Part shown: positions 40,772 through 52,309 of the stretch, in pieces | How positions within the stretch are numbered: position 1 is the first letter of the stretch | Layout of the letters: the number at the start of each line of letters is the position of its first letter | The notes under the pieces: model-generated | Told to the model about the DNA's origin: nothing | What the model saw: only the letters and a program-made list of their open reading frames with translations | Database searches by the model: none | Program-made: the position numbers and the translations under genes | NCBI GenBank assembly: GCA_010909165.1 | Contig: VJWM01000108.1 | Coordinates: 992,001 to 1,056,000 of the forward strand | Reading direction: 5' to 3' | DNA length: 64,000 bases | Source: Anthoceros angustus | Taxonomy: Eukaryota; Streptophyta; Anthocerotopsida; Anthocerotales; Anthocerotaceae

Positions 40772-41024
40772 TTTTATCGTAAGGTGATGAAAGGTAAATT
40801 CTGATCATAAGTTGACCTTGTGGAGTTGGGGGGGAGGGGACTTGAGTCCCCTGGTTTTACAAGCTTATCATAATCTAGTTTGTAGAACCCATGCTCACAG
40901 GCTGTCCTACCCATCTGTCCTTTTCTGTGCTCTGCAGCACATCACAACAGGTTTTTTGAATAGGTTAGGCATGGTCAGTATTTACACACAGCAGTCATGG
41001 ATGAAGCATCATATACCTACCCAA

Positions 41025-41561
41025 TCATGGCTTCTGTCCTTCAGTTTTCTCTTTCCTTGCTCCTCCGTCCTTTTCTGTGTTTGGTGCACCCTGCCCTTTG
41101 TTGTCCTCGTCCTCAGGCAACGGAGTCCTTATTGCTTCTGCCCACACGACGCGCATCCCTCTAAGGGGATCAGCTGGCAGCGCTTGGATACCAGGCTTGA
41201 TATCTTCAGTATTCTCAGCGAGGTCTTCTCGCCTCAACGTCACCCGAGCTGCAACCTCAAGCTCCCAGCCAAATCCTCTGGCAAACTGCTGGAAATCGAA
41301 GGGCTTCCACACCCTTGTCCCGGCAGTTCGAGTTGTGCTGGCCTCCTGTTTCCTAGTCCTTCTCTTCCTTGGCACAGCGTCATCACCATAGTTTTCAGGT
41401 CTGTAGCGAGCCCCGTTTCTGGTTGCCATTTGCTGCTGCCACTGAATCAAGATGCAAAAGGAAGCCAGGATGATTGCCACCACCGCGAGCAGCTGAGACA
41501 TGTACACTGACGCCACCGTTTGAGCTTCTCGCACGTAACGGAGAGGGTATAACTGAGGCAC
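41025..41561 (-). CDS. Antisense ORF between RNase H and 3' LTR of element A, membrane-anchored, unknown
   Basis: 178 codons on the minus strand. Residues about 17-41 form one hydrophobic helix (YMSQLLAVVAIILASFCILI). A basic cluster PRKRRTRKQ and a mixed charged domain (FDFQQFARGFGWELEV) follow, then an acidic tail. The composition is protein-like. Some plant LTR elements (e.g. Grande, RIRE2) carry antisense ORFs at this place. No family is recognised. The plus strand is also open across much of this stretch (40812-41510), but that frame is Ser/Cys/Leu-rich and less convincing. Confidence 0.4.
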   Translation of the reverse strand: MPQLYPLRYVREAQTVASVYMSQLLAVVAIILASFCILIQWQQQMATRNGARYRPENYGDDAVPRKRRTRKQEASTTRTAGTRVWKPFDFQQFARGFGWELEVAARVTLRREDLAENTEDIKPGIQALPADPLRGMRVVWAEAIRTPLPEDEDNKGQGAPNTEKDGGARKEKTEGQKP

Positions 41562-41627
41562 AAAGATAACGAATTTTTCTCTACTCCGCTGTTTCGTGAA
41601 GAGGATACTGCCTAGCTTATGTGGGAG

Positions 41628-41822
41628 TGTTGAAATAACCTCTTTAGCTTATATTTGTAATCTAGGCGTATGCATTAGGGTTTCACTATATAAACATTAC
41701 TTCATGTAATATCACTTGTACATTATTATTTTCTCTTGGCTTTCCTTCGTGCCTTGTATGTGCTACCGTGAGCGTCATGTCAAGCTTCCTTGGCATAAAT
41801 CTAGCGTTCTGTATTTTGGTTA
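41628..41822 (+). repeat. 3' LTR of element A
   Basis: 195 bp, same ends as the 5' LTR, preceded by GTGGGAG and followed by the TCTGT target duplication. Confidence 0.95.
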
Positions 41823-41827
41823 TCTGT

Positions 41828-42000
41828 TACCCACAGGTAGGTTGACAGGCTGCATTTGAACTCTGTTTGCAATCCTTTGTTTTCTAATCTCCCACTTGTT
41901 AAATGCGTAGGTGGAGCAAGAGGGACATGAATTTGGAGCATCAAATGTATGCAGCTTATTTGTTTTATTTGCACGCTTACATGCAACACCCCTGGAGGCT
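41828..42000 (-). repeat. Target DNA of element A, shared with 62090-62253
   Basis: The block from 'gtaggttgacaggctgcattt' to 'gcaacacccctggagg' is the right half of the sequence into which element A inserted. The uninterrupted version lies at 62067-62253. Confidence 0.85.
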
Positions 42001-42003
42001 GGG

Positions 42004-42330
42004 TTAGCAAGTAAAGCGGGCTTTAACAATGTAAGCAACTTGAAGTCCAAATGTCCTATCTGCTCTTTCAGATCTTGTTTCAGATCGACAAAGAACACGC
42101 TTCCGATCGATGTTTTGAAAACGTCTATCAACATGTTGCTGGTGTGCTTCAATTCTGGCATTTAACTGTGATACACTTGTGTGTGGTGCGACATGTGTGG
42201 TCAGGAAACCCTTGGGATTACCGTTACCATGGAATGCTCGCTGCACACGCACTTCTGGAAGATTGTTAGGGTTTCTAGGTGGAGGGGCAAACACCAGATG
42301 GCGCTGTTCAGGGAAGAGAGTCTCAATCAA
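42004..42330 (-). CDS. Possible leader ORF of copia family B
   Basis: 108 codons on the minus strand, upstream of the family B gag position once element A is removed. The sequence is basic, then QLNARIEAHQQHVDRRFQNIDRKR, which looks helical. An overlapping frame continues with LKQDLKEQIGHLDFKLLTLL. This resembles the coiled-coil ends of the leader ORFs in elements A and C. Weak. Confidence 0.3.
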   Translation of the reverse strand: MIETLFPEQRHLVFAPPPRNPNNLPEVRVQRAFHGNGNPKGFLTTHVAPHTSVSQLNARIEAHQQHVDRRFQNIDRKRVLCRSETRSERADRTFGLQVAYIVKARFTC

Positions 42331-42559
42331 TGTGTTGAATGACTGCCTTACTTCAAGAGCAAGTGCAGGTCAATTTTGCGTTCGAACTGTCCATTCCTGC
42401 GTCTGTTGGTGGAGCAGTTATGCAATCATTTGCCTGGTACTCCTTGCCCTATGCGGCGATTCTGCTGTGGAATGCGCTCAGCGCGGCGTGGCTGCCATTG
42501 TTGCCCGTCCAATAGATTGGCCATTCATTTGGCTAGGATTTGTGTTTTAGAATTTTTCG

Positions 42560-43016
42560 AGAAACATTTTTGTAATTCTATATGATTTTATATAAAGATT
42601 TTTGCCAATTGCTTGTTCTAGTACCTAGTGTCAAATTGCTCTGACAATCGACAACAGTGCACTAGGACAGACTCCTAGAAATGAAAATTTTCTAAATAAA
42701 AATCAAGAAAAGAAACTACAAGTTGGTTTCTTGATCATTTTCTTGTTTTCTCATTAGAAAATTATTTTAACAAAATATGTAATGGGTGCAGATCAATTAA
42801 CATATTATTAATTACATTGTATATATGTGTATATAAGGAAAAACAAGTATATGAAAGCGAGAACTAGACTTAACTTAATAATGAAAAGGCATGACTCTTT
42901 GCTAAAGGACGTAACCCTAATGAAAGGGTAAGTAAGCTAAATTAAATCTAAGTGCACACTTTATATATGTAGATATAACTAAACCGAAATAACTCAACAC
43001 TACTATCTCCATTATG
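42560..43016. other. AT-rich DNA, possibly the LTR side of family B
   Basis: No gene. On the minus strand a 'tgtcagagca' string at about 42637-42650 resembles the tRNA primer site of the other elements, so the following 350 bp could be a family B LTR reaching the minisatellite at 43017. No second copy of such an LTR was found in the window. Confidence 0.3.
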
Positions 43017-43573
43017 GCTGGCCCGACAATGGCTGGCCAAAATCCAAGAATGGCGCCCAACGCCCGATAATGGCTGGTCATACAATGGCTGGCCCCACAA
43101 TGGCTGACCATACAATGGCTGGCCCCACAATGCCTGGCCCCGCAATGGCTGGCCATACAATGGTCGCCCCACAATGGTCGGCCATACAATGGTCGCCCAT
43201 ACAATGGCTGGCCATACAATGGCTGGCCCCACAATGGCTGGCCACAATGGCTGGCCATACAATGGCTGGCCATACAATGGCTGGCCATACAATGGCTGGC
43301 CCGACAATGGTAAAAATCCAAGAATGGCGCCAACGCCCGATAATGGCTGGTCATACAATGGCTGGCCCCACAATGGCTGACCATACAATGGCTGGCCCCA
43401 CAATGGCTGGCCCGACAATGGCTGGCCATACAATGGTCGCCCCACAATGGCCCCGCCATACAATGGTCGCCCCACAATGGCTGGCCACAATGGCTGGCCC
43501 CACAATGGCTGGCCCCACAATGGCCATACAATGGTTGGCCCCACAATGGCTGACAATGGCTGGCCCGACAATG
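43017..43573. repeat. 15-bp minisatellite, block 2
   Basis: Same 15-bp unit as block 1, here mostly with 'at' and 'cc' joints. It is cut by element C at GCTGG (43574-43578) and resumes at 57961. Confidence 0.95.
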
Positions 43574-43578
43574 GCTGG

Positions 43579-43801
43579 TGTTAGAAAATAAAGCCTTACT
43601 CGCTTAGGGTTAATTATCGGGTTATTTATATTTAGGTTTTATTATCTAAGGGTCATCTAGTGAAGAGGCACCTAGTGGATATATAGATATACTTTTAAAC
43701 ACTTTTTGTATATTATTATTCTTATCAATTTGTCTCATGTTCTTTTCTCTCCTGCTCTCCCTTTCTGGTCATGTCCTATTGTCATGTCCAATAATTATCA
43801 T
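43579..43801 (+). repeat. 5' LTR of element C
   Basis: 223 bp, starts TGTTAGAAAATAAAGCC and ends ATAATTATCA, followed at once by the primer site. The start shows the most change relative to the 3' LTR. Confidence 0.95.
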
Positions 43802-44097
43802 GGTATCAGAGCCATGAGCATATACGATTACAAACTTTGCTATCGTACACACTTCCGCTGCCCTGCAGGATGAGAACCTAAGAATCTAATTTCTATGAGC
43901 TGATATCTGGACAAGTAAGAAGGCGAATTCAAATTCAGCACCATCTCCGATCTTTGGTGAATCTTGTTGAAGACCCTGCTTCCCTTCCTGCAAGTCAGAG
44001 TTAGCCTAATTTCTATGGATTATGCTACTAATCTGGAATGATTATCCAGACGCCCAACCTGTATAGAATATTGCTGTAGTATGTACTCTAAAAAAAA

Positions 44098-44448
44098 ATG
44101 CCAAGACGCAGAAACAAGCAGGCCACAAGGCCATCATTTTCTGGTCAACCCAGACCTGATGGAGTGCCTGCAGGATATACAGCGAATGGCAATTGTCAGC
44201 GACAATCACCATCACAGCCAATTCATCTACAAGACTGTGCACTCGTGAAATTGACAGATCTTACCAGGTTGGAACAGAAATTCCAAGTTTTGAGTGACCA
44301 GTTGTCGCGCCTACTTCTCATTGAGAAAGCAGCATCTGTATTTGCCAGAAGAAATGAGTTTGAGCGTGAGATGTATAGACCACGTCAGGATTTCTCCCGG
44401 CCAGATTCCGGATGTTCGACTAGCAGCTCGAGATTCCAACTGTGGTGA
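44098..44448 (+). CDS. Leader ORF of element C, unknown function
   Basis: 116 codons upstream of gag, starting MPRRRNKQATRPSFSG. A coiled-coil-like segment (LTRLEQKFQVLSDQLSRLLLIEK) is followed by FERE. It is placed like the leader ORF of element A. A shorter, indel-ridden second copy lies at 45243-45640. Confidence 0.45.
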   Translation: MPRRRNKQATRPSFSGQPRPDGVPAGYTANGNCQRQSPSQPIHLQDCALVKLTDLTRLEQKFQVLSDQLSRLLLIEKAASVFARRNEFEREMYRPRQDFSRPDSGCSTSSSRFQLW

Positions 44449-44711
44449 AGAGTCACAGGTTGTCGAGGGGAAAGGCACACGTGGATGCGCCTGCTCGCTC
44501 GTCTGTGTCTCGTGACATTCCATATCCTACCACAACCGCTTTTAGGGTTAGTTCATTTCAACAATGTTTTTGAACTCATATCCCTAACGAGATCTTTTCG
44601 ATAGGGGGTTTTGTGTCTCTTACTTGTTAAGTACCTCTTCACCTCGATTGGTGCCTCCTCCTATCACATCACTGCTTCCCTTGCGCTCAAAACATCACGG
44701 ACTCTCTAGCA

Positions 44712-45240
44712 ATGTCGGGCATCCTCCCCTCCTCCACCGATTCGGATCTTTTACACTGTCTTCACGCCCGAGTTAAAAGAAAAGACCGGTTTACTGGACA
44801 AAAATATGAGCTATGGAAGGTGAAGATGAAGTCCACTCTGCTTGCTAGAAATGTCTGGGGATATGCTGATGGTTCTATTCCAGAACCAGCATCTACAGCA
44901 ACCAAGGGAGAAAAGGATCATTGGGCACATGCCAACAGCATATGCATGGCCCTCCTCATTGCTGGTCTTTCTGAAGACCTCCTCCCCGACGTAGAATTCC
45001 TCACCAAGGCGAGTCAAATATGGCAACAGCTTGCTGATACTTATCAAGTGCGCAATGTCATGACGTTATGTGCACTTCGCTTGGAATTCTATGGACTGGC
45101 GAAAGAAGGGATAAGGTACTTACATTGCAACAAGTTCCGTCACTTGCGAGCTCAACTTATGCAGGCACCAAAATGGATGAGATTGATGCGGTGGCTCAAT
45201 TGCTTACGAGCCTCCTCCCACTACCGAATTTATCTTCACA
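44712..45240 (+). pseudogene. gag of element C, N-terminal part
   Basis: MSGILPSSTDSD start, then RKDRFTGQKYELWKVKMKSTLLARNVWGYADGS-type gag, ALLIAGLSEDLLPDVEFLTKASQIW, and LRLEFYGL. A frame change follows near 45100. At about 45241 the sequence jumps back to a second copy of the leader ORF. Confidence 0.75.
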
Positions 45241-45934
45241 TAATGCCAAGACGCAAAACAAGCAGGCCACAAGGCCATCATTTTCTCGTCAACCCGGACT
45301 GATGGAGTGCTCGCAGGATATACACGAATGGCAATTGTCGACAATCACCATCACACCAATTCATCTACAAGGCGTACCGTGAAATTTGAGATCTTACCGG
45401 TTGGAACAGAAATTCCAAGTTTTGAGTGACCGGTTGTCGCCTACTTCTCATTGAGAAAGCAAGATCAGATTTGCGGAAGAAATGAGTTTGAGCGTGAGAT
45501 GTATAGACCACGTCGATTTCTCCCGCCGATTCGGATGTTCGACTAGCACCGAGATTCCAAGCGTGGTGAAGAGTCACAGTCGAGGGAAAGGCACACGTGG
45601 ATGCGCCTGCTCGCTCGTCTGTGTCTCGTGACATTCCATATCCTACCACAACCGCTTTTAGGGTTAGTTCATTTCAACAATGTTTTTGAACTCATATCCC
45701 TAACGAGATCTTTTCGATAGGGGGTTTTGTGTCTCTTACTTGTTAAGTACCTCTTCACCTCGATTGGTGCCTCCTCCTATCACATCACTGCTTCCCTTGC
45801 GCTCAAAACATCACGGACTCTCTAGCAATGTCGGTGACATCCTCCCCTCCTCCACCGATTCGGATCTTTTACACTGTCTTCACGCCCGAGTTAAAAGAAA
45901 AGACCGGTTCTTGGACAAAAATATGAGCTATGGA

Positions 45935-46790
45935 AGGTGAAGGCCATGTCGGGAGGAAGGCACAGATACCAGTGGAGAGAAGGAAGATGGAGGAAAGGTG
46001 GCAAACAGGGGAGCGTCACCGTCAAGTGATGCCGGAGGCAACGTAGATGGTGGGGGAACCTGGATGTGTGATGGCATTGTCACCGACAAGGCGTATCATA
46101 CGATCTGTGTCTAAAAGCGTGAGTCGCTGAGTCGTCAGACGCTGGAGTCGCCAGTGCATGGGTGGACCGGTGATGGTCAATCAGCAACAAACAGAGGAAA
46201 TTGGTCTTCCCACCTTTGTAGCCTAGCATTTACAGGGGTCCTCTGCCGTTAAAGTGGTAATTGAGGTCGCTGGATAGGTCTAGGAAGTTGTGGAGGAACC
46301 CTGAAAACAATGGTGTTGGTCTGAAGAGTCACCAAGTGACGTCGCGTCGCTTCAGTTTAGAGGCACATGTTTGTATTGCACGCAAGACGCATATGTTCAT
46401 ATCACTTGAAAGACGCACATGTTCGTAGTTAAAGCCAATGGCATCAGTGGCAACAAAGCTGAAAGGGATAGAGGACGCTTGAAGTGTCCAAAAATTCCAA
46501 TTAATTTGTCAATAAAATCAAACATATATATATATATGCAAGGTATGAGAGTGACGTAAGGGTTAGCACATACATATTAGTACATAAACAAGTCTTGAAG
46601 CCTATATATATATATATACGATACAAAGGAGGTACATATAAGTACACTAATATAATATAAGTCCACTAATATAATATATATATATGCAAAGGATATGCAA
46701 AGGAGGTACATATATATGCAAAGGATATGCAAAGGATATGCAAAGGATATGCAAAGGAGGTACATATATGTACACATACTTACATATGCA
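45935..46790 (+). repeat. Copy of CACTA-interior DNA inside gag of element C
   Basis: It matches 50895-51660. It replaces about 120 bp of gag between YELWKVK and ICMALLIAGL. The edges share 'ggaaggtgaag' on the left and 'atatgca' on the right with both partners. It contains (ta)n runs and an 11-bp 'gcaaaggatat' tandem repeat (46685-46762). Confidence 0.8.
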
Positions 46791-47496
46791 TGGCCCTCCT
46801 CATTGCTGGTCTTCAAGACCTCCTCCCCGACGAGAATTCCTCACCAAGGCAGTCAAATATGGCAACATTGCTACTTATCAAGTGCGCAATGTCATGACGT
46901 TATGTGCACTTCGCTTGGAATTCTATGGTGGCGAAAGAAGGGATAAGGTACTTACACATTGCAACAAGTTCCGTCACTTGCGAGCTCAACTTGTCAGAGG
47001 CACCAAAATGGATGAGATTGATGCAGTGGCTCAATTGCTTACGAGCCTCCCTCCCAGCTACCAGAATTTCGTATCTTCACATAATGCTCCCATTAGAACA
47101 GCAAATGTTGCTGTTGCTGCTGGACAGGCCTCTCCACTCACCCTTGACGGGATGATAGGGGCGTTATACCAGGAAGAGCAAAGCAGGCTCATGTCAGGGT
47201 CTGGATCCAAGTCCAAAGCTGACAGAGTGTTTTCTGCTTTCCGTGGTAAACCATTCCAGAGGGGCAGGCCAAGACATGTGATAGGTACACATCCTCCTCG
47301 CCATGAGACTCGCCATGAGGCTGGTCCATCAACCATTAAGCGTCAGGGCCCATGTAATTGGTGTGGTATCCCTGGACACTGGGCAAAGGAATGTCGTAAG
47401 AAGAGAGCTGGCGAACCTCAGAGGCTCCCAGAACTGCATCAACTGCCATTGTTAGAGAAAAATTCTCCAGTGCAGATTCTTCAAAGCCAGTGGTAA
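46791..47496 (+). pseudogene. gag C-terminal part and zinc knuckle of element C
   Basis: LRLEFYGG, HCNKFRHLRAQL, DAVAQLLTSLPPSYQNFVSS and MIGALYQEEQSRL follow gag order. An Arg-rich stretch and an intact CCHC knuckle (CNWCGIPGHWAKEC, 47353-47394) come next. The frame stays open to 47496. Confidence 0.8.
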
Positions 47497-47986
47497 AAAT
47501 ACTGATTGTTTGTCTTACCTCATCGACACATGACAGATCTTCTTGGTTCCTGGATTCTGGAGCCACAGCACACATTTGTCGTGATGAGTCCCAATTCACC
47601 AGTCTGCAGCTCACATCAAACGTGGAGCGTGTTTACCTGGGTGATGAACACATTGACACGAGTTTACAGATCCTTGGTCAAGGTTGCTGTAAATTCAGAC
47701 TGAATGACGAGACTGTCCTTACATTATCTGATGTCCTCTATGTGCCTCGTATGGCCAAAAACTTGTTCTCTTTGAGCAAGTTGATGAAGACCCAGTGTTT
47801 TCTTCTCCAAGTTTCAGATACCTCATGTTGCTTCTATCGGAACTCTGCTCCGTCTATATGTGTGTTTCGGGCACATCCGGAACAGGACTTGTATCGCCTG
47901 GACATCCAATGCATCATCAGTTCTAATCCTCAGGCTCATTCTACAAGTGTAGGAAACCTTTCAGCTACTCAGCAAGCAGTTTTATG
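47490..47986 (+). pseudogene. Protease of element C, interrupted by the CACTA element
   Basis: SSWFLDSGATAHIC carries the catalytic DSGA. VYLGDEHID, LSDVLYVPRMAKNLFSLSKL and the start of the GAG-pre-integrase follow (QQAVL). The CACTA insertion comes after 'gcagttttatg'. The other half (tggcacgcacgcttggg, WHARLG) resumes at 52307. Confidence 0.85.
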
Positions 47987-50900
47987 CCCTACTAGAAATG
48001 GCAGCCCATGTTACACTTTATGTTAAGATTTGGACCCCTGGATGTAACACTCATGTTGCAATTTTGGGGTCATGTAACACTTTTTGGGCCCCTTGTTACA
48101 CTTTGGCTTGGAAACCATACCACTTTGTTGCAATCATGTTGCAATAGTGTTGCAATTATGTTAAGATGAAGTGAGAGGTGGTTTTGCCCTCTCTCAAAAT
48201 TGCAACATGATTGCAACATATAAAGTGTTACAAGAAAAGTCTTGTAACACTTTTGGAGGCTTGGTACCGAACCTCCTCCCCATCCACCATTGCCCTTTTA
48301 CTTTTGCCCTTGAAATACCACGTTTTACTTGGTATTTACCACCGATACACCCTTCAATATGACCATATACAAATACCTGTATCAATACATCCTTGTACTA
48401 TACGCATGTAATCTACGGTGATAAATGTACTATATTATTCTAAGTGCTATCTGGTATTCAATTTCATATAAAATAAGTTTGTATATTACGCGTATTACAT
48501 AATTACCGTATACATATTCATGGTACCATACTTTGTATTTACTATACGTGTAAATAGCGGCGCCCTTTATACCCCTACTTTATAGCATGCGGCGTGCGGT
48601 TTGTCCTTCCACATCACCAATAGCCATCGGCTCCGCCATGGCGCCCAAGAAGATATTGTCCCCACCTATCACCTTCGTGACGCATCACGTGAGGTAACTG
48701 ATCCGTTAGCTAGTTACGCAACAACGAAAATTGACAGAAATCACGATCGGAGCGGTCTTGGCGACCTTGCAATGCTCGCAAGTACAAGATCCGCTTGCGG
48801 CTGTACACATGATCCCGCCACAATCCCTTCACCAACATCATGTCACATTGGTTACGCATCGGTGAAAATTGAATCACGGCATGAAACGGGTCTCTACTTG
48901 AAATCACGGCATGGAACGGGCCTCCTCCTCTTCCTTTCCTCTCCCCTTCTCCTTCTTCCCATCTCCCCTCCATCTCCCCTCCTTCCTCCCCTTCTCCTTA
49001 TAAAGCTTGACCCTCAAGCCGTGGCAAAAGAACATAGTTTTGAACATTTTCACCTTAGTTATAATAGTTGAGACGTGCATGTCATCTCTCAAGCTCTGTG
49101 ACTAGTTGCATTCCTTTCATCAGGCAACAACGACAAGCATGTCGGTTGTAAGGTGGACGGAAATTGCACAAGCTACATTGCAAGCCGCGAACAACTTGGG
49201 ACATTAATCCCACCCATCTCTTCCGATTTTCCATCACCGCTCGAGAGCCTTTCCATCAAAAGTCAAGCTACCACATTCTCGCCCACCAAAAGCGCAATCT
49301 AATAATTTGAACAAGCGAGACCACGCAGAGCAAACTAAGGACAAAACAAAGCAATACATACACGGAAATCAATAAAGTTCGTTCACACCTTCCTCGGGAT
49401 TTGAGCAAGCGTATACCACACATGATCAAAATTCCTACATTGTGAGAACAAACAAGTTTCACTCCATGAACCTTACAATGCATAACGTCGTCATGCCGGT
49501 GGTGGTCCAACATGGTAAAGATGGACGGAAAAAGCGTTAACTCCAAGAAGCTAAGCATAAAACCATGGAAGCTGTCCTCCAATTGCACGCCACGGCACTC
49601 CATTCACGTCTGCTCGTGCGCCAACGAGCTTAGACTCGATTAGATAGCGGACTGCGATTTGCGAGCCGAGCTCGAAAGAGTGCAGTGCAACTACGGTGAA
49701 ATAACGGCGAAACAAAGTCAATTGGCCATGTGTCCGATGGCGAGCAAAAATGGAAGCACGAGCTGAAAAAGTATCCCAAGTAAGAGGTGCATTACCATCC
49801 ACCGGTGGGTTCTGAATTCGAGCTCGAAAGTCCTCATCCGCCTCACCCGCCTAAACACGTTGCTCAACCATGATCCAGATCTGGACACAGTTCATGGATC
49901 TTCCTTGATGCCACTTTCCTCTCTCGGCGAGGTTTGCTCCAAAAATGCCCTCGGTGGGCAGTAGTTCTCCGCCCCCTCCTTGTGCCTGCAATTCACACGC
50001 ACTCTTCCCTGCAGGTGATCCGGACTTGTTGGTGTTTATTTTTCACTGTTTCCTTTCTGCTTGAAGCACATCACACCAAGCGCAATCGCAGTGCGGATGT
50101 CGGGCACAATTGGAAAGACTATCCATCCTCTAACGATTCTTTGCATTTGGATCGCGGATGGCGATTGAAACCCATTCCTCGTAGACCGGTACCAGATCCG
50201 CACCATCGTGAGAAGGAGTGAGCACCGGTGGACGCGCAATGTCCGGTGACATCAAATCGGCATTCGTACAAAACCAAGTTGCTGGCGGATCTGGTGGCTG
50301 GACCCACAAATGAGGAGGAGCGGATCTGGTCCGGACCAAGAGTGAAAGCGTGATCCGGTCGGAAAAGATAGAAGAGGAGGAGATGTTTGTGCAATCGCTT
50401 AGCAAAGGTGAGTGGCATCTTGCGCACGCGGGTGAAACGTCTAGGCCAGTTGAACACCGCACGGCAACATTGGGCGATAAGCGCATTCGTTTGCGAGCGT
50501 GGACGCCGCCATCGGCGTATCTGCGATCACGTGCCACTGCGCGCGCAACTGCGAGGCCCCACCACACGCCGTCTCCTTTCAAATTCGCAATCAAAATTTG
50601 GGTAGCTGGTAAGAACCGTAGTCGAGTCAAAATGTCCGTCATATCCATGTTGGAAAGTAAAGGAAAACTTACATACTAGAAATGGTATCAGCGGTGGGAG
50701 GAGCGCAACCGATGAGTTGAAGTGGGTAGCAAGGCATGGATTGGAGAGCATGCCGAGATCGGAGTGGTATAGTGGTCGTTGAGGGTTAATGGAATGCTTA
50801 GTTGTGCGAAAGGTTGGTGCGGCGTGGTGATATGTAGGACGTGAGCTCTAAGTGATGTGTGTGCATGATTGTAGGGAAGGGAAGGAAAGCTGGTGGAAGG

Positions 50901-52309
50901 TGAAGGCCATGTCGGGAGGAAGGCACAAATACCGGTGGAGAGAAGGAAGATGGAGGAAAGGTGGCAAGCAGGGCGTCACCATCAAGTGATGCCGAGGCAA
51001 CGTAGATGGTGGGGAACTGGATGTGTGATGGCATTGCCACGACAAGGCGTATCACACGATCTGTGTCTAAAAGCGTGAGTCAGTCAGGGGCGTTGGAGTC
51101 GCCATGCATGGGTGGACCGGTGATGGTCAATCGGCAACAAAGCGGAGGAAATTGGTCTTCCCACCTTTGTAGCCTAGCATTTCTGGTCCTCTGCCGTTAA
51201 AGTGGTAATTGAGGTCTGGATAGGTCTAGGAAGTTGTGGAGGAACCACGAAAACAATGGTGTTGGTCTAAAGAGTCACCAAGTGACGTCGCGTCGCTTTA
51301 GTTTAGAGGCACATGTTTGTATTGCATGACGCATATGTTCATATCACTTGAAAGACGACATGTTCGTAGTTAAAGCCAATGACATCGGTGGCAACAAAGT
51401 GAAAGGGATAGAGGACGCTTGAAGTGTCCAAAATTCCAATTAATTTGTCAATAAAATCAAACATATATATATGCAAGGTATGAGAGTGAGTAAGGGTTAG
51501 CACATACATATTAGTACATAAACAAGTCTTGAAGCCTATATACATATATATACAAAGGAGGTACATATAAGTACACTAATATAATATAAGTCCACTAATA
51601 TAATATAAGTATAACAAGGATGTGTACATATATATGTACACATACTTATATGCAAAGGATATGCAAAGGAGGTAAAATAGGAAGAGAAGGATACCCCGGG
51701 AGATAGAGGTCCTTGTTACAATCATGTTACAAGAGGAAGAGGAAGAGTATAAAATGGTTGTGATAGGGGAGCTCCTTCTCACAATCATGATGGAGGAGAA
51801 GGAGTGAAAGAGTATAAAAGGGTGTGATAAGGGGAGCAATAACTAGCATGGTGAGGTGAGAGAGAGAGACCAAGCATTGTGTTAAGATGGTGTGAGAAGG
51901 TGGATAAGAAATTGACACCTTGAACACCAAGCCACCAAAGAGTGTTGCAATTTTGAAGTGGTACATGAAGTGAGAGACCAAGCATTGTGTTAGGATGGTG
52001 GGAGAAGGAAGAGAAAAATTGACCAAGTGAACACGTCATCAAAACGTGTTGCAAGTTGGAAGTGTTACATAAAATTGCAACAACGATCGAATAAGGGCAA
52101 GTGGGAAATTATTAACAATGCTTGTGAGAGAGGGGGGGTATCCATAAGGGTGAGGTGGGAAGAGAGAGTGCAAGGTTCGTGTTAAGATGGTTGCACTAAG
52201 CGGGGAATGACAAACTTAATACCAAGCCTCCAAAACATGTTGCAATGTGGAAGTGTAACAAAAATTGCAACATCGATTGTAACATAGGTGCCCTTTTCTA
52301 GTAGGGATG
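47984..52309. mobile_element. CACTA-like DNA transposon (non-autonomous), nested in element C
   Basis: The ends at 47987 and 52306 form an inverted repeat starting CCCTACTAGAAA (about 25 bp with mismatches) and are flanked by a 3-bp target duplication ATG (47984-47986, 52307-52309). Subterminal DNA has many copies of ttgcaac/gttgcaa and gtgttaca/tgtaacac in both directions (48010-48260, 51870-52290), typical of CACTA ends. Removing the element with one ATG restores the copia reading QQAVLWHARLGHV. No transposase is recognised in the 4.3 kb. Confidence 0.85.
48400..51860. other. Interior of the CACTA-like element, unassigned
   Basis: There are no recognised transposase domains. Base composition changes along it: a C/T-rich stretch (48900-49000), then moderately GC-rich DNA up to 51300 with no clear repeats, then AT-rich DNA with (ta)n. 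It could hold captured host exons, but none was identified. The part 50895-51660 also occurs at 45935-46790. Confidence 0.5.

Larger units (their letters stand above)
30805..41827 (+). mobile_element. Ty1/copia element A, complete ends, with nested element D
   Basis: The LTRs are 30810-31004 and 41628-41822 (195 bp each, three substitutions noted, TG...TA ends). They are flanked by the 5-bp target duplication TCTGT (30805-30809, 41823-41827). The primer-binding site TGGTATCAGAGCC is at 31005-31017 (initiator Met tRNA). The order is leader ORF, gag, (protease lost), integrase, RT, [element D], RNase H, antisense ORF, polypurine-like GTGGGAG, LTR. Gag carries a stop in the zinc knuckle and there is a 1,177-bp internal duplication, so this copy is not autonomous. 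Confidence 0.9.
44096..45940 (+). repeat. Tandem duplication of leader plus gag start in element C
   Basis: 44096-44830 (from aatgccaagacgcagaaac) recurs at about 45241-45940. The second copy has many 1-3 bp losses relative to the first and few substitutions. It ends where the CACTA-derived segment begins. Confidence 0.85.

Noticed and set aside
40812-41510. 232-codon plus-strand frame after RNase H of element A as an env-like gene
   Set aside because: It has several hydrophobic stretches but no signal peptide or glycoprotein pattern; the opposite-strand frame is more protein-like.
42639-43016. LTR of family B
   Set aside because: Only a weak primer-site resemblance and no second copy; left as unassigned AT-rich DNA.
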